Part shown: piece by piece, positions 21,080 to 28,761 of the stretch
Numbering within the stretch: position 1 is the stretch's first letter
How the letters are laid out: the number at the start of each line of letters is the position of its first letter
Made by a program: the position numbers and the translations under genes
Notes under the pieces: model-generated
What the model was told of the DNA's origin: nothing
The model's database searches: none
What the model saw: the letters and a program-made list of their open reading frames with translations, nothing else
Source of the DNA: Gammaproteobacteria bacterium
GTDB taxonomy: Bacteria; Pseudomonadota; Gammaproteobacteria; Steroidobacterales; Steroidobacteraceae
DNA: 36,611 bases
Direction of reading: 5' to 3'
NCBI GenBank assembly: GCA_028293765.1
Contig: JAQGOG010000105.1
Location: 1-36,611, forward strand

Positions 21080-21093
21080 TTCGATAATACTCG
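21073..21093. promoter_or_regulatory. Perfect inverted repeat, probable ArsR operator
   Basis: The arms CGAGTATT (21073-21080) and AATACTCG (21086-21093) are exact reverse complements separated by TCGAT. An 8-5-8 dyad just downstream of a TTGACA box and 36 bases before arsI is what an ArsR/SmtB-family dimer would bind; the repressor is encoded three genes into the operon. Confidence 0.6.
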
Positions 21094-21129
21094 AAACGTA
21101 GAAAGTTAAACTAAAGCCTGGAGACCCCC

Positions 21130-21579
21130 ATGAAACGCCTGCATGTTCACGTCAGCGTCAACGATCTGAATGAATCCGTGCGCTTCTACCAGGAGCTCTT
21201 TGCCGCCGCGCCCGTGGTTCTCAAGTCCGACTATGCGAAGTGGATGCTCGAAGACCCGCGAGTGAACTTCGCGATCAGCCAACGGGGTGGCGCTTCGGGA
21301 ATTCGCCACCTCGGAGTGCAAGTCGAGGATCGCAACGAGCTCGCCGAAGTCTACGCACGCCTCAAGCGCGCCGAGGGCCCGGTTCTGGAAGAAGGGGCGA
21401 CGACCTGCTGTTACGCGCAAAGCGAGAAGAGCTGGATCGCCGATCCGCAGGGCATCCAGTGGGAAACATTTCACACCACGGGCGAAGCGACAGTATATGG
21501 CAGCGATCCGGCTCCGGAAAAAGCTGCTGCGGCGAGCCCGTGTTGCATCCCGATCCGCGAACCTGCGCAATCCGCTTGA
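21130..21579 (+). CDS. arsI: ArsI/CadI-family dioxygenase-fold metalloenzyme (C-As lyase)
   Basis: A 149-residue VOC-fold protein. ArsI enzymes use Fe(II) and oxygen to cleave the carbon-arsenic bond of trivalent methyl- and aryl-arsenicals, releasing arsenite. Candidate metal ligands are H5 in RLHVHVSV, H60 in GIRHLGV and E112 in WETFH. The vicinal cysteine pair that holds the arsenical is C93-C94 in GATTCCYAQ, at the expected place. A second cysteine pair, C138-C139, lies in the C-terminal tail (SPCCIP) and might bind metalloid or metal. CadI-type cadmium-induced proteins share the fold, but the operon context (acr3, arsR, arsN2, arsC) favours ArsI. It is the first gene after the operator and is followed by acr3 after 22 bases. 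Confidence 0.88.
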   Translation: MKRLHVHVSVNDLNESVRFYQELFAAAPVVLKSDYAKWMLEDPRVNFAISQRGGASGIRHLGVQVEDRNELAEVYARLKRAEGPVLEEGATTCCYAQSEKSWIADPQGIQWETFHTTGEATVYGSDPAPEKAAAASPCCIPIREPAQSA

Positions 21580-21601
21580 GCCCACGCGCCGAGATTAATG
21601 A

Positions 21602-22729
21602 ATGTCACTGTTTGAGCGCTTTCTGACCTTCTGGGTCGCTCTGTGCATCGTCGCCGGGATTGCCCTGGGCCATGCGTTTCCGGCGACATTTCAGGCGGTG
21701 GGGTCGATGGAGGTTGCGCACGTCAACTTACCCGTCGCAGTGCTGATCTGGCTCATGGTCATACCGATGCTGGTGAAGATCGACTTCGCGGCCCTGCATC
21801 GGGTGAAGGAACACTGGCGTGGCATCGGCGTCACGTTATTCGTGAACTGGGCGGTGAAGCCATTTTCAATGGCGCTGCTGGGCTGGCTTTTTGTCGGTTA
21901 CCTGTTCCGTCCGCTGCTGCCGGCCACGCAGATCGATTCGTACATCGCCGGTCTCATCATCCTGGCAGCCGCACCCTGCACCGCTATGGTGTTCGTGTGG
22001 AGTCAGCTGACCAAGGGAGAGCCGCATTTCACTTTGTCGCAGGTGGCACTGAATGACGTGGTGATGGTCTTCGCATTCGCGCCGATCGTAGGACTTCTGT
22101 TGGGCCTGTCGGCCATTACCGTGCCTTCGCAGACCCTGCTGCTGTCCGTCGTGTTGTACATCGTAATCCCGGTGTTCATCGCTCAAGCGGTGCGGCGCCA
22201 GCTCATTGCTCGCCGCGGTCATGCCGCCCTGAACCGCCTGCTGGCCACCCTGCAGCCGGCCTCGTTGGTGGCGCTCCTCGCGACGCTCATCCTGCTGTTC
22301 GCCTTTCAGGGCGAGGAGATTCTTGCGCAACCGATGGTCATCGCGTTGCTGGCAGTTCCTATTCTGATCCAGGTCTACTTCAACGCGGGCCTGGCGTATT
22401 TCCTGAATCGCGCCGCCGGTGAGGCGCACCGTGTCGCGGCCCCCTCCGCATTGATTGGTGCCAGCAATTTCTTCGAGTTGGCTGTGGCGGCGGCCATCAG
22501 TTTGTTCGGCTTCAAGTCCGGTGCGGCGTTGGCGACGGTCGTGGGCGTCCTGGTTGAGGTGCCCGTGATGCTGACGGTTGTCTGGATCGTCAATGGCACG
22601 CGCGGCTGGTACGAGCGAGGAGGCGCCGTGAGACGCCTTGCTACGGAGGTGATCCATCCGGAGATGCTGGCGCGCAGCGCCGAGCGCATCATAGAATTCG
22701 ATCGTCCTCGAAATAGGGATAGATCATGA
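21602..22729 (+). CDS. acr3: Acr3-family arsenite efflux transporter
   Basis: A 375-residue inner-membrane transporter with about ten hydrophobic segments, of the BART-superfamily Acr3 type that exports arsenite in exchange for protons. Key residues are visible: C126 in AAPCTAMVFVWSQLTKGEPH and E319 in VLVEVPVML, corresponding to the essential cysteine and glutamate known from Alkaliphilus Acr3. SALIGASNFFELAVAAAISLFG is also family-typical. The C-terminal 40 residues form a charged cytoplasmic tail. The stop overlaps the start of arsR by four bases (ATGA at 22726-22729), so the two are translationally coupled. The ATG at 21602 has only a weak ribosome site. It should export arsenite made by both ArsC and ArsI. 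Confidence 0.92.
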   Translation: MSLFERFLTFWVALCIVAGIALGHAFPATFQAVGSMEVAHVNLPVAVLIWLMVIPMLVKIDFAALHRVKEHWRGIGVTLFVNWAVKPFSMALLGWLFVGYLFRPLLPATQIDSYIAGLIILAAAPCTAMVFVWSQLTKGEPHFTLSQVALNDVVMVFAFAPIVGLLLGLSAITVPSQTLLLSVVLYIVIPVFIAQAVRRQLIARRGHAALNRLLATLQPASLVALLATLILLFAFQGEEILAQPMVIALLAVPILIQVYFNAGLAYFLNRAAGEAHRVAAPSALIGASNFFELAVAAAISLFGFKSGAALATVVGVLVEVPVMLTVVWIVNGTRGWYERGGAVRRLATEVIHPEMLARSAERIIEFDRPRNRDRS

Positions 22730-23103
22730 ACTCCAGTCAGGCCGTCACAGCGCTCGGGGCGCTGGCTCACGAGTACCGCTTGAGCATTTATCGAATGCTC
22801 GTCGAGGCGGGTCCTGAGGGGCTCAATGCCGGCACACTCGCCACGCGTCTGAAGCTCCCGCCGTCGTCGTTGACGTTCCACGTACAGCATTTGCATCGAG
22901 CAGGACTGATCAGACAGCAGCGCAAGAGCCGCGAGTTGATCTATTCGACGGATTTCGACGTCATGAATGGCCTCGTCGGCTACCTGACCGAGAACTGCTG
23001 TGGGGGCAAGGGAGGGACAGCGTCCGTGTGCGAGACGAGTTGTGCCCCGGCGCGTGTCAGCGTCGCCAAGAAGTCCCCGAAGAAAACAGCTAAGGCCGCC
23101 TGA
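22726..23103 (+). CDS. arsR: ArsR/SmtB-family metalloid-responsive repressor with C-terminal cysteines
   Basis: A 125-residue winged-helix repressor: AHEYRLSIYRMLVEAGPEGL, recognition helix PPSSLTFHVQHLHRAGLI and wing QQRKSRELIYSTD. The usual ELCVCDL metal site in helix 3 is absent; instead cysteines cluster near the C-terminus, C91-C92 (ENCCGG), C102 and C106. This resembles the As(III) site described for Acidithiobacillus ferrooxidans ArsR (C95, C96, C102). Binding of arsenite would release it from the operator at 21073-21093. The tail is lysine-rich (KKSPKKTAKAA). It overlaps acr3 by 4 bases and precedes arsN2 by 8 bases, so the repressor is made from the operon it controls. Confidence 0.9.
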   Translation: MNSSQAVTALGALAHEYRLSIYRMLVEAGPEGLNAGTLATRLKLPPSSLTFHVQHLHRAGLIRQQRKSRELIYSTDFDVMNGLVGYLTENCCGGKGGTASVCETSCAPARVSVAKKSPKKTAKAA

Positions 23104-23111
23104 GCCCTGTT

Positions 23112-23552
23112 ATGGCGAATCCTTTGATTCAGTCGCGCCCATCGCTGCCCGCCGCGGTCGCACTGCTCTCGAGCGTGGGGCTGCCGACGTCGGATCTTAC
23201 CGAGGCGCACCTGGAGCATTTCTTCTATTGCGGATCGGCGGTGGCACTGAGCGGCCTCGTCGGGGTAGAGATCTGCCGACCGTATGCACTGCTGCGGTCA
23301 CTGGTCGTCATTCCGGCCTTCCGCTCCTGCGGACTGGGGCGCGCGCTGGTCGATCATGCGGAATCCCATGCGCGGGCCGAAGGCGCGCAGTCGCTGTTCC
23401 TCCTGACGACAACTGCGGAATCATTCTTCCATCGCCACGGTTACGCGCCGGTGGAGCGAGCTAACGCACCCGCCGAAATTCGCGGCACGCGCGAGTTCGC
23501 CGACATCTGTCCGGCGAGCTCGGCGTTCATGGTTAAGCGCCTGGTCCCCTGA
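23112..23552 (+). CDS. arsN2: ArsN2-like GNAT acetyltransferase of the arsenic operon
   Basis: A 146-residue GNAT protein. The acetyl-CoA site is seen in LRSLVVIPAFRSCGLGRALVDH (motif A, R-x-x-G-L-G-x-A), followed by AEGAQSLFLLTTTAESFFHRHGYAPVER. This form, with LLTTTAE..FF...GF/Y and a C-terminal CPASSAFM, is what I know as arsenic resistance N-acetyltransferase ArsN2. ArsN1 proteins acetylate phosphinothricin-type arsenic compounds; the substrate of ArsN2 is less certain. The operon position between arsR and arsC supports a role with arsenicals. The start has no strong ribosome site, and translation may depend on coupling to arsR. Confidence 0.83.
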   Translation: MANPLIQSRPSLPAAVALLSSVGLPTSDLTEAHLEHFFYCGSAVALSGLVGVEICRPYALLRSLVVIPAFRSCGLGRALVDHAESHARAEGAQSLFLLTTTAESFFHRHGYAPVERANAPAEIRGTREFADICPASSAFMVKRLVP

Positions 23553-23628
23553 CAGCAGGGCGTAATTCACAGACCCGCGCGTCAACCTGAGCGCCGCGGT
23601 CCTGACTGGCACGAAGTGGAGAGGTTTC

Positions 23629-24054
23629 ATGAGTGAAGTAACCATTTACCACAACCCCGCTTGCGGCACGTCCCGCAATACGCTGGCGATGATTCGCAAT
23701 GCTGGCATCGAGCCGACGGTGATTGAGTATCTGAGCGATCCACCGACGCGCGAAACCCTGGTGACGATGATCTCCTCCGCCGGGCTCACCGTCCGGCAGG
23801 CGCTGCGAGACAAAGGCACTCCTTATCAAGAGCTGGGGCTGGCAGATCCGTCGCTGTCCGATGCACAGTTGCTGGATGCCATGATGGCGCATCCCATCCT
23901 GATCAACCGCCCCTTTGTCTTGACCCCATTGGGGACGCGCCTGTGCCGGCCCTCCGAGGTAGTCCTCGAGATTCTTCCTGCGCCGCAGAAGGGGAGCTTT
24001 GCCAAGGAGGACGGCGAGGTGGTCGTCGATCAGCAGGGGCAACGCGTTAGCTGA
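23629..24054 (+). CDS. arsC: Glutaredoxin-dependent arsenate reductase
   Basis: A 141-residue protein of the ArsC/Spx thioredoxin-fold family that reduces arsenate to arsenite with glutathione and glutaredoxin. The catalytic cysteine C12 is in NPACGTSRNT, and the three arginines that form the oxyanion site in the R773 enzyme, R60, R94 and R107, fall at exactly the same numbers here (TVRQALR, INRPFV, RLCRPSE). GAGAGG lies upstream of ATG 23629. It is the last gene of the operon, 76 bases after arsN2, and its product feeds Acr3. Confidence 0.95.
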   Translation: MSEVTIYHNPACGTSRNTLAMIRNAGIEPTVIEYLSDPPTRETLVTMISSAGLTVRQALRDKGTPYQELGLADPSLSDAQLLDAMMAHPILINRPFVLTPLGTRLCRPSEVVLEILPAPQKGSFAKEDGEVVVDQQGQRVS

Positions 24055-24092
24055 GCCTCAAGCCCTTTTGTTGCGGAGCCAGCCGCCCGCCC

Positions 24093-25589
24093 TCAATGCG
24101 AGGTGGCCTGCTGAGCAGGTGCGTTCCGTTGCGCCTCGCGGGCGGATTGGCTTGCGACCGGAATGAGCCAGGTGGCGATGAAGGTAAGCATCGCGATGAC
24201 CACGACACCGACGAAGCTCCACCGAAGGGCGTGATCGAATATGAACCGCATGCCGGGATTACCCGACAGTTGCGCGAGCCCTGCCGGCTGATTCAGCAGG
24301 TCGTGCAGGCTCGCGGCGAGCGCTCCGCTGCTGAAGTGCACAATGCCGATGTTGAGGAGCGTACCGACCGCAGTCGCGCCGATCGTGTTGCCCAGGCTGC
24401 GGGCGAAGATGAGGGAGGCGGTGGCGCTTCCACGCATGGACCATTCGACGCTGTCCTGTACCAGCGCGATGCTGGTGATGCTGATGAGGCCCATGCCACA
24501 CCCCATCAGGAAGGAGCCAACAGCTGCCACCGCTGGGCTGCTCTGTGGAGTCAGGAAGAGCAGGAACGATGCACCGATCGGGAACATGACGCTGCCGACC
24601 CGCAATGTTCGCCGAATTCCGAAAGCGCGATAGAGGCGGCCGGAGAGCATCACTGTCAGTGGCCAGCCGATAATCAGTGCGGTCAATGTGAAGCCCGCGA
24701 CGACGGGCGAGCGCCCCAGCACTCCCTGGACGTAGATCGGCAGCACCGTCGTCAGGCCGATCAATGCCATGCCCGCGAGCAGGGTGGCGGCGTTGCTAGT
24801 CGCGATCAGGCGGCGCGCCCAGAGCTCGATCGATACTATCGGCTCAGGCGTGCGCCGCTCTTGGGAGAGGAACAGTGCGCCGGTCGCGACAAACAGGGCT
24901 GCCAGCGCGGCGAGCTTCCACGCGGCGGCGTCAGTCTCCGTCAGGAGAACCAACAGGCAACCGACCGAAATGGAGAACAGCAGCGCGCCCAGATAATCGA
25001 CCCGCGCCTTGTGCGTCTCCACCGCTTCGCGCAGGAAGAGTGCCAGGCCGATGATCGTCAAAACGCCGATCGGAAGATTGATCCAGAAGATCCAGGCCCA
25101 GGAGAAATGGCCGACGATGAGCCCGCCGGCGAGGGGACCGAGCACTCCCGAGATCGCCCAGACACTGGCCATCATCCCCTGCACCCGGCCCCGCTCCTCG
25201 AGTTTGTAGAGATCGCCGATCACGGTGATCGTGATGGGGTAGATCGCACCGGCACCGAGGCCTTGCAGCAGCCGGAACGCGACCAGCGACGTCATCGACC
25301 AGGCAAAGCCGCACAGCAGTGAGCCGATCAGCATCAACACGATGCCGACGATCAAGGTCGGCTTGCGCCCGAACAGGTCCGACAGCTTGCCGTAGATGAC
25401 CGTAGTCGTGGACTGCGCCAGCAGGAAAGCGGAGAACACCCAGCTGTAATAGGTGAAGCCGCCGAGCTGGCCCACGATGCTGGGCATCGCAGTCGCGACA
25501 ATAGTCCCTTCGATCGCCGCCATGAAGGTCGCCAGCATGATCGAGGCAATGACAAAGGGACGGCTCGAGGGGGTGACGGCGTTGACCAT
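24093..25589 (-). CDS. DHA2-type MFS multidrug exporter
   Basis: A 498-residue membrane protein with about 14 hydrophobic segments, as in the drug:proton antiporter DHA2 branch of the major facilitator superfamily. Motif A is GKLSDLFGRKP after the second segment, motif C is GVLGPLAGG in the fifth, and motif D1-like EGTIVATAMPSI is in the first (the usual LDxTIVNVALP is here AIEGTIVATAMP). The ATG at 25589 (MVNAVTPSSRPF) was chosen with AAGG 6 bases upstream; an upstream start at 25676 would add a proline- and arginine-rich tail. The gene converges on arsC with a 38-base gap. Whether it exports an arsenical or an unrelated toxic compound cannot be read from the sequence. Confidence 0.88.
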   Translation of the reverse strand: MVNAVTPSSRPFVIASIMLATFMAAIEGTIVATAMPSIVGQLGGFTYYSWVFSAFLLAQSTTTVIYGKLSDLFGRKPTLIVGIVLMLIGSLLCGFAWSMTSLVAFRLLQGLGAGAIYPITITVIGDLYKLEERGRVQGMMASVWAISGVLGPLAGGLIVGHFSWAWIFWINLPIGVLTIIGLALFLREAVETHKARVDYLGALLFSISVGCLLVLLTETDAAAWKLAALAALFVATGALFLSQERRTPEPIVSIELWARRLIATSNAATLLAGMALIGLTTVLPIYVQGVLGRSPVVAGFTLTALIIGWPLTVMLSGRLYRAFGIRRTLRVGSVMFPIGASFLLFLTPQSSPAVAAVGSFLMGCGMGLISITSIALVQDSVEWSMRGSATASLIFARSLGNTIGATAVGTLLNIGIVHFSSGALAASLHDLLNQPAGLAQLSGNPGMRFIFDHALRWSFVGVVVIAMLTFIATWLIPVASQSAREAQRNAPAQQATSH

Positions 25590-25753
25590 GACTTGCCTTG
25601 GTGCGGACGGCTGTCCGTGATGGGTTTGTCGCGTTGGGAGCTTGGCTCCCGGCGGAGCTCTGGGGATCTTCCGCACGAATTCGCGACTCTGAGCCGCTTA
25701 TTGAACCCATTGCGCCGGCTGATTGGTACCCTCCGGAAGAGGGACCCGGTCGA

Positions 25754-26347
25754 TCACGGCCGGGGTGGGGATCGTAGCGTCCGGAAGGTGACTGAATAGC
25801 GCAACGCTGTGACTGGTGGCACCCGATGCTGCCAATTCCAGCGTACGGCATCACGCAAAACGTACATCGATCGTGGCTCCAGGTGAGCATTGAGCACGTC
25901 TTTGCGTGTTATTCCCACCGGCGGGTAGGGGCGAAACTGCAGGACTGCAGGGGCACCCAGCGACACGCCGGCCACGATCTCGAAGTCCGGGACATCACGA
26001 TGCCAGCCGAGCTGCGTACCCGGGCGATACTCGGCGAACATCGCATGGGTGAAGGCGGTCGGTTCGATCCCCACCCGCTCGGCAATGCGGTCCCGAAGCG
26101 GAATCAGAATGTCCGGCCACGGATTGTTGGCCGACAGCAGCTCGTTCCTGCTGTAGTCATAGCGGCCGCCGAAATGCAGGACGCGCCGGTGAGCGCGATA
26201 CTGCTTGTATTCCGCTTCGGCCAAAGGCATCTCAGCAATTGCCAGGAGCAGCGCGCTCGCGGCGTCCTCACCGAGGAATTCGGGTTGATAATCGAATCCC
26301 GGCGGTCCGATTTGCGCATCCGAAAATAGAGATCGCTGGCTCATCAT
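25754..26347 (-). CDS. AlkB-family 2-oxoglutarate/Fe(II) dioxygenase
   Basis: A 197-residue protein of the AlkB group that repairs N-alkylated bases by oxidative demethylation. The iron ligands are H116 and D118 in GWHRDVPDF, with H174 in WNWQHRVPP, and the 2-oxoglutarate arginines are R183 and R189 in LRYSVTFRTL. The segment VAGVSLGAPAVLQFRP and the YDYSRNELL strand resemble ALKBH-type rather than E. coli AlkB proteins. It could act on nucleic acid or on another alkylated substrate. The first two codons are ATGATG, and either could be the start. It lies 164 bases from the MFS gene on the same strand and 137 bases from the AhpD-like gene upstream. Confidence 0.86.
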   Translation of the reverse strand: MMSQRSLFSDAQIGPPGFDYQPEFLGEDAASALLLAIAEMPLAEAEYKQYRAHRRVLHFGGRYDYSRNELLSANNPWPDILIPLRDRIAERVGIEPTAFTHAMFAEYRPGTQLGWHRDVPDFEIVAGVSLGAPAVLQFRPYPPVGITRKDVLNAHLEPRSMYVLRDAVRWNWQHRVPPVTALRYSVTFRTLRSPPRP

Positions 26348-26399
26348 CCGGTTTGGGCGGCGTAGATCCCTTCCGTCTCGCGGAAAGCCGTCTGACGTA

Positions 26400-26435
26400 C
26401 CTTAGAAATTCGGTTCATAAACCGAAATTTCAAGG
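26400..26435. repeat. 36-base imperfect inverted repeat upstream of the AlkB-family gene
   Basis: Arms CCTT-(A)-GAAA-TTCGGTT (26400-26415) and AACCGAA-(A)-TTTC-AAGG (26420-26435) around a CATA loop, giving 15 base pairs with one bulged A on each side. It sits 53 bases upstream of the AlkB-family start and in the 3' region of the AhpD-like gene. It may be a terminator or an operator. Confidence 0.5.
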
Positions 26436-26448
26436 GACCCAGCGGTAG

Positions 26449-26477
26449 TGGACGGCGCAACAGCAGCGCGCCGTCCA
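26449..26477 (-). terminator. Perfect 10-bp hairpin after the AhpD-like gene
   Basis: Arms TGGACGGCGC (26449-26458) and GCGCCGTCCA (26468-26477) are exact reverse complements with a 9-base loop. It begins 7 bases after the stop of the AhpD-like gene (minus strand). No T-tract follows, so termination strength is uncertain. Confidence 0.55.
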
Positions 26478-26484
26478 CGTGGAA

Positions 26485-26790
26485 TCAACCCTTCATCAGG
26501 TGTGTTCCATGAGTGACCGCCGCGCCAGCACGCAGGGCGGCTGCAACAAAGGCGACCTCGGCCATCTCCTCTTCGGTGGCTCCCGCCTTGCCAGCCGCTT
26601 CCCGGTGGATCTCGAGGCAGTAGGGACACTGGGTCGTCAACGCGACCGCGAGCGCCATCAATTCCTTGTATTTTTTCGGGATGACGCCGTCGGCGAGGGC
26701 GGCCTGATCGAAAGCGAGAAAAGCCTTCCATGCAGCAGGTGCTTTCGCGCCCATTACCGGCAGCTTTTTCATGTTAGCCATGTCGTACAT
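26485..26790 (-). CDS. Carboxymuconolactone decarboxylase / AhpD-like protein
   Basis: A 101-residue alpha-helical protein of the CMD family. The AhpD-type core is KYKELMALAVALTTQCPYCLEIHREAA, with the redox CPYC pair and the histidine four residues after it, followed by ATEEEMAEVAFVAAALRAGAAVTHG. Such proteins act as alkylhydroperoxidase-type disulfide reductants or structural relatives; a true decarboxylase role is unlikely for this size with CxxC. GAGAGG at 9 bases favours ATG 26790 (protein MYDMANMKKLP) over the GTG two codons upstream. On the minus strand it precedes the AlkB-family gene, and the hairpins between them argue for separate transcription. Confidence 0.85.
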   Translation of the reverse strand: MYDMANMKKLPVMGAKAPAAWKAFLAFDQAALADGVIPKKYKELMALAVALTTQCPYCLEIHREAAGKAGATEEEMAEVAFVAAALRAGAAVTHGTHLMKG

Positions 26791-27059
26791 ATGCACATAC
26801 CTCTCGTGTTGGTTCTCTCAACAAAACCATCGTTTCGATGCGCGCCGGTGAGAGCGCGACTTGCCTCGAGAAATCGGCCCCCGGCAAGGACGAATATACC
26901 GCTGAATGACGGCGTAGCCTCGATGCGCCTGCCGTTGCAACCCGGATGCGTAACCTTCGGCGTCACCGGTTGTGTGCCATCTAGCGTTGCGGTACCGGAA
27001 ATCCAGTATGTGGTCCCTGCATGGACAGAAGTTCACCCCAATCAGGCAGAATCCTTAAG

Positions 27060-27749
27060 ATGAGGGAGCGCATCCGCAGCTGGTCCGGCAGGACCGAACT
27101 CGTCCTCGTGCTCCTGATCGCCTTCGGCGCGACGGTGCCGAGGAGCCTGGCGGCTTTGCTATTCCCCGAGCTCCTCGTGCACCGAACTTCGCCGCCGATC
27201 ACGAATGCCGCGCTTTACCGCACTGTGCTCTTCGAATTGGCGGTGATGGCGATCCTCGCCATGTTCTTGCGCGCACGCGGGTGGACCCTCGACCGGCTGG
27301 GAATTCGGCCGACCGCACGGGACTCGATTGTGGGTGTGGGGATCTTTATCGGGTACTACTACCTGGCCTACGTCGTCCTCGTAATGGCGGTGGTAGCGGT
27401 CTGGCCTCGATTCGCGCAGATCGCGATATCGACGCACCTTGTCGGAGGACGACTGGAATGGCCCGCCATGCTCGCGGTCAGTCTCGTCAATCCGGTGTTC
27501 GAAGAGGTTTTCGTCTGTGGCTATGTGGTCGCAGCGCTGAAGGAGCGCCGCGGCATCACCACCGCCATCAACGTCAGTGCAGGCATCCGGGTGTTCTGTC
27601 ACTTCTACCAGGGTGCCGTCGGGGTCGTCGGGATCGTGCCCATGGCCCTGATCTTCGCGTACTGGTTTGCCCGAACCGGCCGCTTGTGGCCATTGATCGT
27701 GGCGCATGCGCTTGATGATCTCTTAGGGCTTGCGATGCAGAGTGGATAG
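27060..27749 (+). CDS. CPBP family intramembrane protein (CAAX protease-like)
   Basis: A 229-residue membrane protein with six to eight hydrophobic segments, of the Abi/CPBP group related to Rce1 CAAX proteases. The first motif reads NPVFEEVFVCGYV: E138-E139 are present, but the position of the usual arginine in EExxxR holds C143. The second motif region has FCHFYQGAVGVVGI, and the last helix ends LIVAHALDDLLG with H in the HxxxD/N motif. Whether it is an active glutamic-type protease is therefore uncertain. The start could also be ATG 27021; neither site has a strong ribosome site, and 27060 gives a compact cytoplasmic N-terminus. The 269 bases upstream, back to 26791, hold no gene that I can see. 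The MBL gene follows after 55 bases. Confidence 0.8.
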   Translation: MRERIRSWSGRTELVLVLLIAFGATVPRSLAALLFPELLVHRTSPPITNAALYRTVLFELAVMAILAMFLRARGWTLDRLGIRPTARDSIVGVGIFIGYYYLAYVVLVMAVVAVWPRFAQIAISTHLVGGRLEWPAMLAVSLVNPVFEEVFVCGYVVAALKERRGITTAINVSAGIRVFCHFYQGAVGVVGIVPMALIFAYWFARTGRLWPLIVAHALDDLLGLAMQSG

Positions 27750-27804
27750 GAGGCGACTGCGCGCCGATATGGAACCAACGGCTTTCGTCTGTGGGAGGAG
27801 TCTG

Positions 27805-28713
27805 ATGCGGACACTCATCATGTTGCTGATCGCTGGCGCACTCGCGCCGGCGGGCGCAATTGCAAATCCGTGTACCGGACATGGCGTCGAAGTGCAGGTA
27901 CTGGGCTCGGGCGGCCCCGAGCTCGAGGACAAGCGAGCATCGAGCAGCTACCTGGTCTGGCAGGACGGTCGGCCTCGCATCCTCATCGACAGCGGCGGCG
28001 GCAGTGCTCTGCGATTCGGGCAGGCCGGCGCACATGTTGCGCAGCTCGATGCCATCCTGTTCACTCATCTGCACGTCGATCACAGCGCTGACTTCCCCGC
28101 GCTGATGAAATCGTCCTATTTCGAAGAGCGTAGTCGGCCGCTGCCGGTCTATGGACCGGGTGGGAATGAGGTCTTTCCGGCGACCACGGAGTTTGTGGCC
28201 GACCTGTTCGATCGCAAACGCGGAATGTATCGTTACCTCGGGGATTTCCTGGCAGGCAACGAGGGTGGTTACGCTCTTCAGGCGCATGACCTCAATTTGG
28301 AGGGACGCGAAATCAGGGCGGTGTTCAGTGAGCAGCATCTCGCGGCAACCGCCACACGGGTGGTTCACGGCGACGTGCCCGCACTTGCCTGGCGTATCAG
28401 TGTTGGTCGCAGAACTATCGCCTTTTCCGGCGACACCAATGGAGACAATGGCAACCTCGAGCGCCTTGCCAAAGGCGCGGACATCTTTGTGGCACACAAC
28501 GCGGTGCCGGAAGGGGAGACGGGTGCCGCCAGACGGCTTCACATGCCTCCGTCCGTGATAGGCCGCATTGCCAAGGAGGCTGGGGTGGGGCGGATCATCC
28601 TCTCGCATCGTATGCTGCGGACCCTCGGACGCGAAGCGGAAACCCAAGCTGCGATTGCCAAGGCGTATTCGGGCCCGGTGACGTTCGCTGACGACCTGGA
28701 TTGCTTCAGATAG
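27805..28713 (+). CDS. Secreted metallo-beta-lactamase-fold hydrolase
   Basis: A 302-residue protein with a clear signal peptide (MRTLIMLLIAGALAPAGAIA, cleavage before NPCTG). The metal site is H88-x-H90-x-D92-H93 in FTHLHVDHSADFP, followed by AFSGDTNGD and a late histidine in LSHRML. The opening LGSGGPELEDKRASSSYLVW and IDSGGG are typical of the RNase Z/arylsulfatase-like (AtsA) branch of MBL-fold enzymes, which hydrolyse phosphodiesters, sulfates or lactones, so a periplasmic hydrolase is expected with an unknown substrate. GGGAGGAG 5 bases upstream fixes ATG 27805. It follows the CPBP gene closely and may share its transcript. Confidence 0.88.
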   Translation: MRTLIMLLIAGALAPAGAIANPCTGHGVEVQVLGSGGPELEDKRASSSYLVWQDGRPRILIDSGGGSALRFGQAGAHVAQLDAILFTHLHVDHSADFPALMKSSYFEERSRPLPVYGPGGNEVFPATTEFVADLFDRKRGMYRYLGDFLAGNEGGYALQAHDLNLEGREIRAVFSEQHLAATATRVVHGDVPALAWRISVGRRTIAFSGDTNGDNGNLERLAKGADIFVAHNAVPEGETGAARRLHMPPSVIGRIAKEAGVGRIILSHRMLRTLGREAETQAAIAKAYSGPVTFADDLDCFR

Positions 28714-28761
28714 TCGGCGGATCCACGGCCGAAGTGCCCGGCGGCGAACCGGACGACGCGG

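Noticed and set aside
24096..25322. Long plus-strand frame of 408 codons opposite the MFS gene
   Set aside because: Its glutamine/histidine/aspartate-rich composition is typical of an antisense shadow of hydrophobic coding sequence.
24093..25589. MFS exporter as a member of the arsenic operon (ArsJ-like)
   Set aside because: It is on the opposite strand, is of the DHA2 type, and lacks the GAPDH partner of ArsJ systems.
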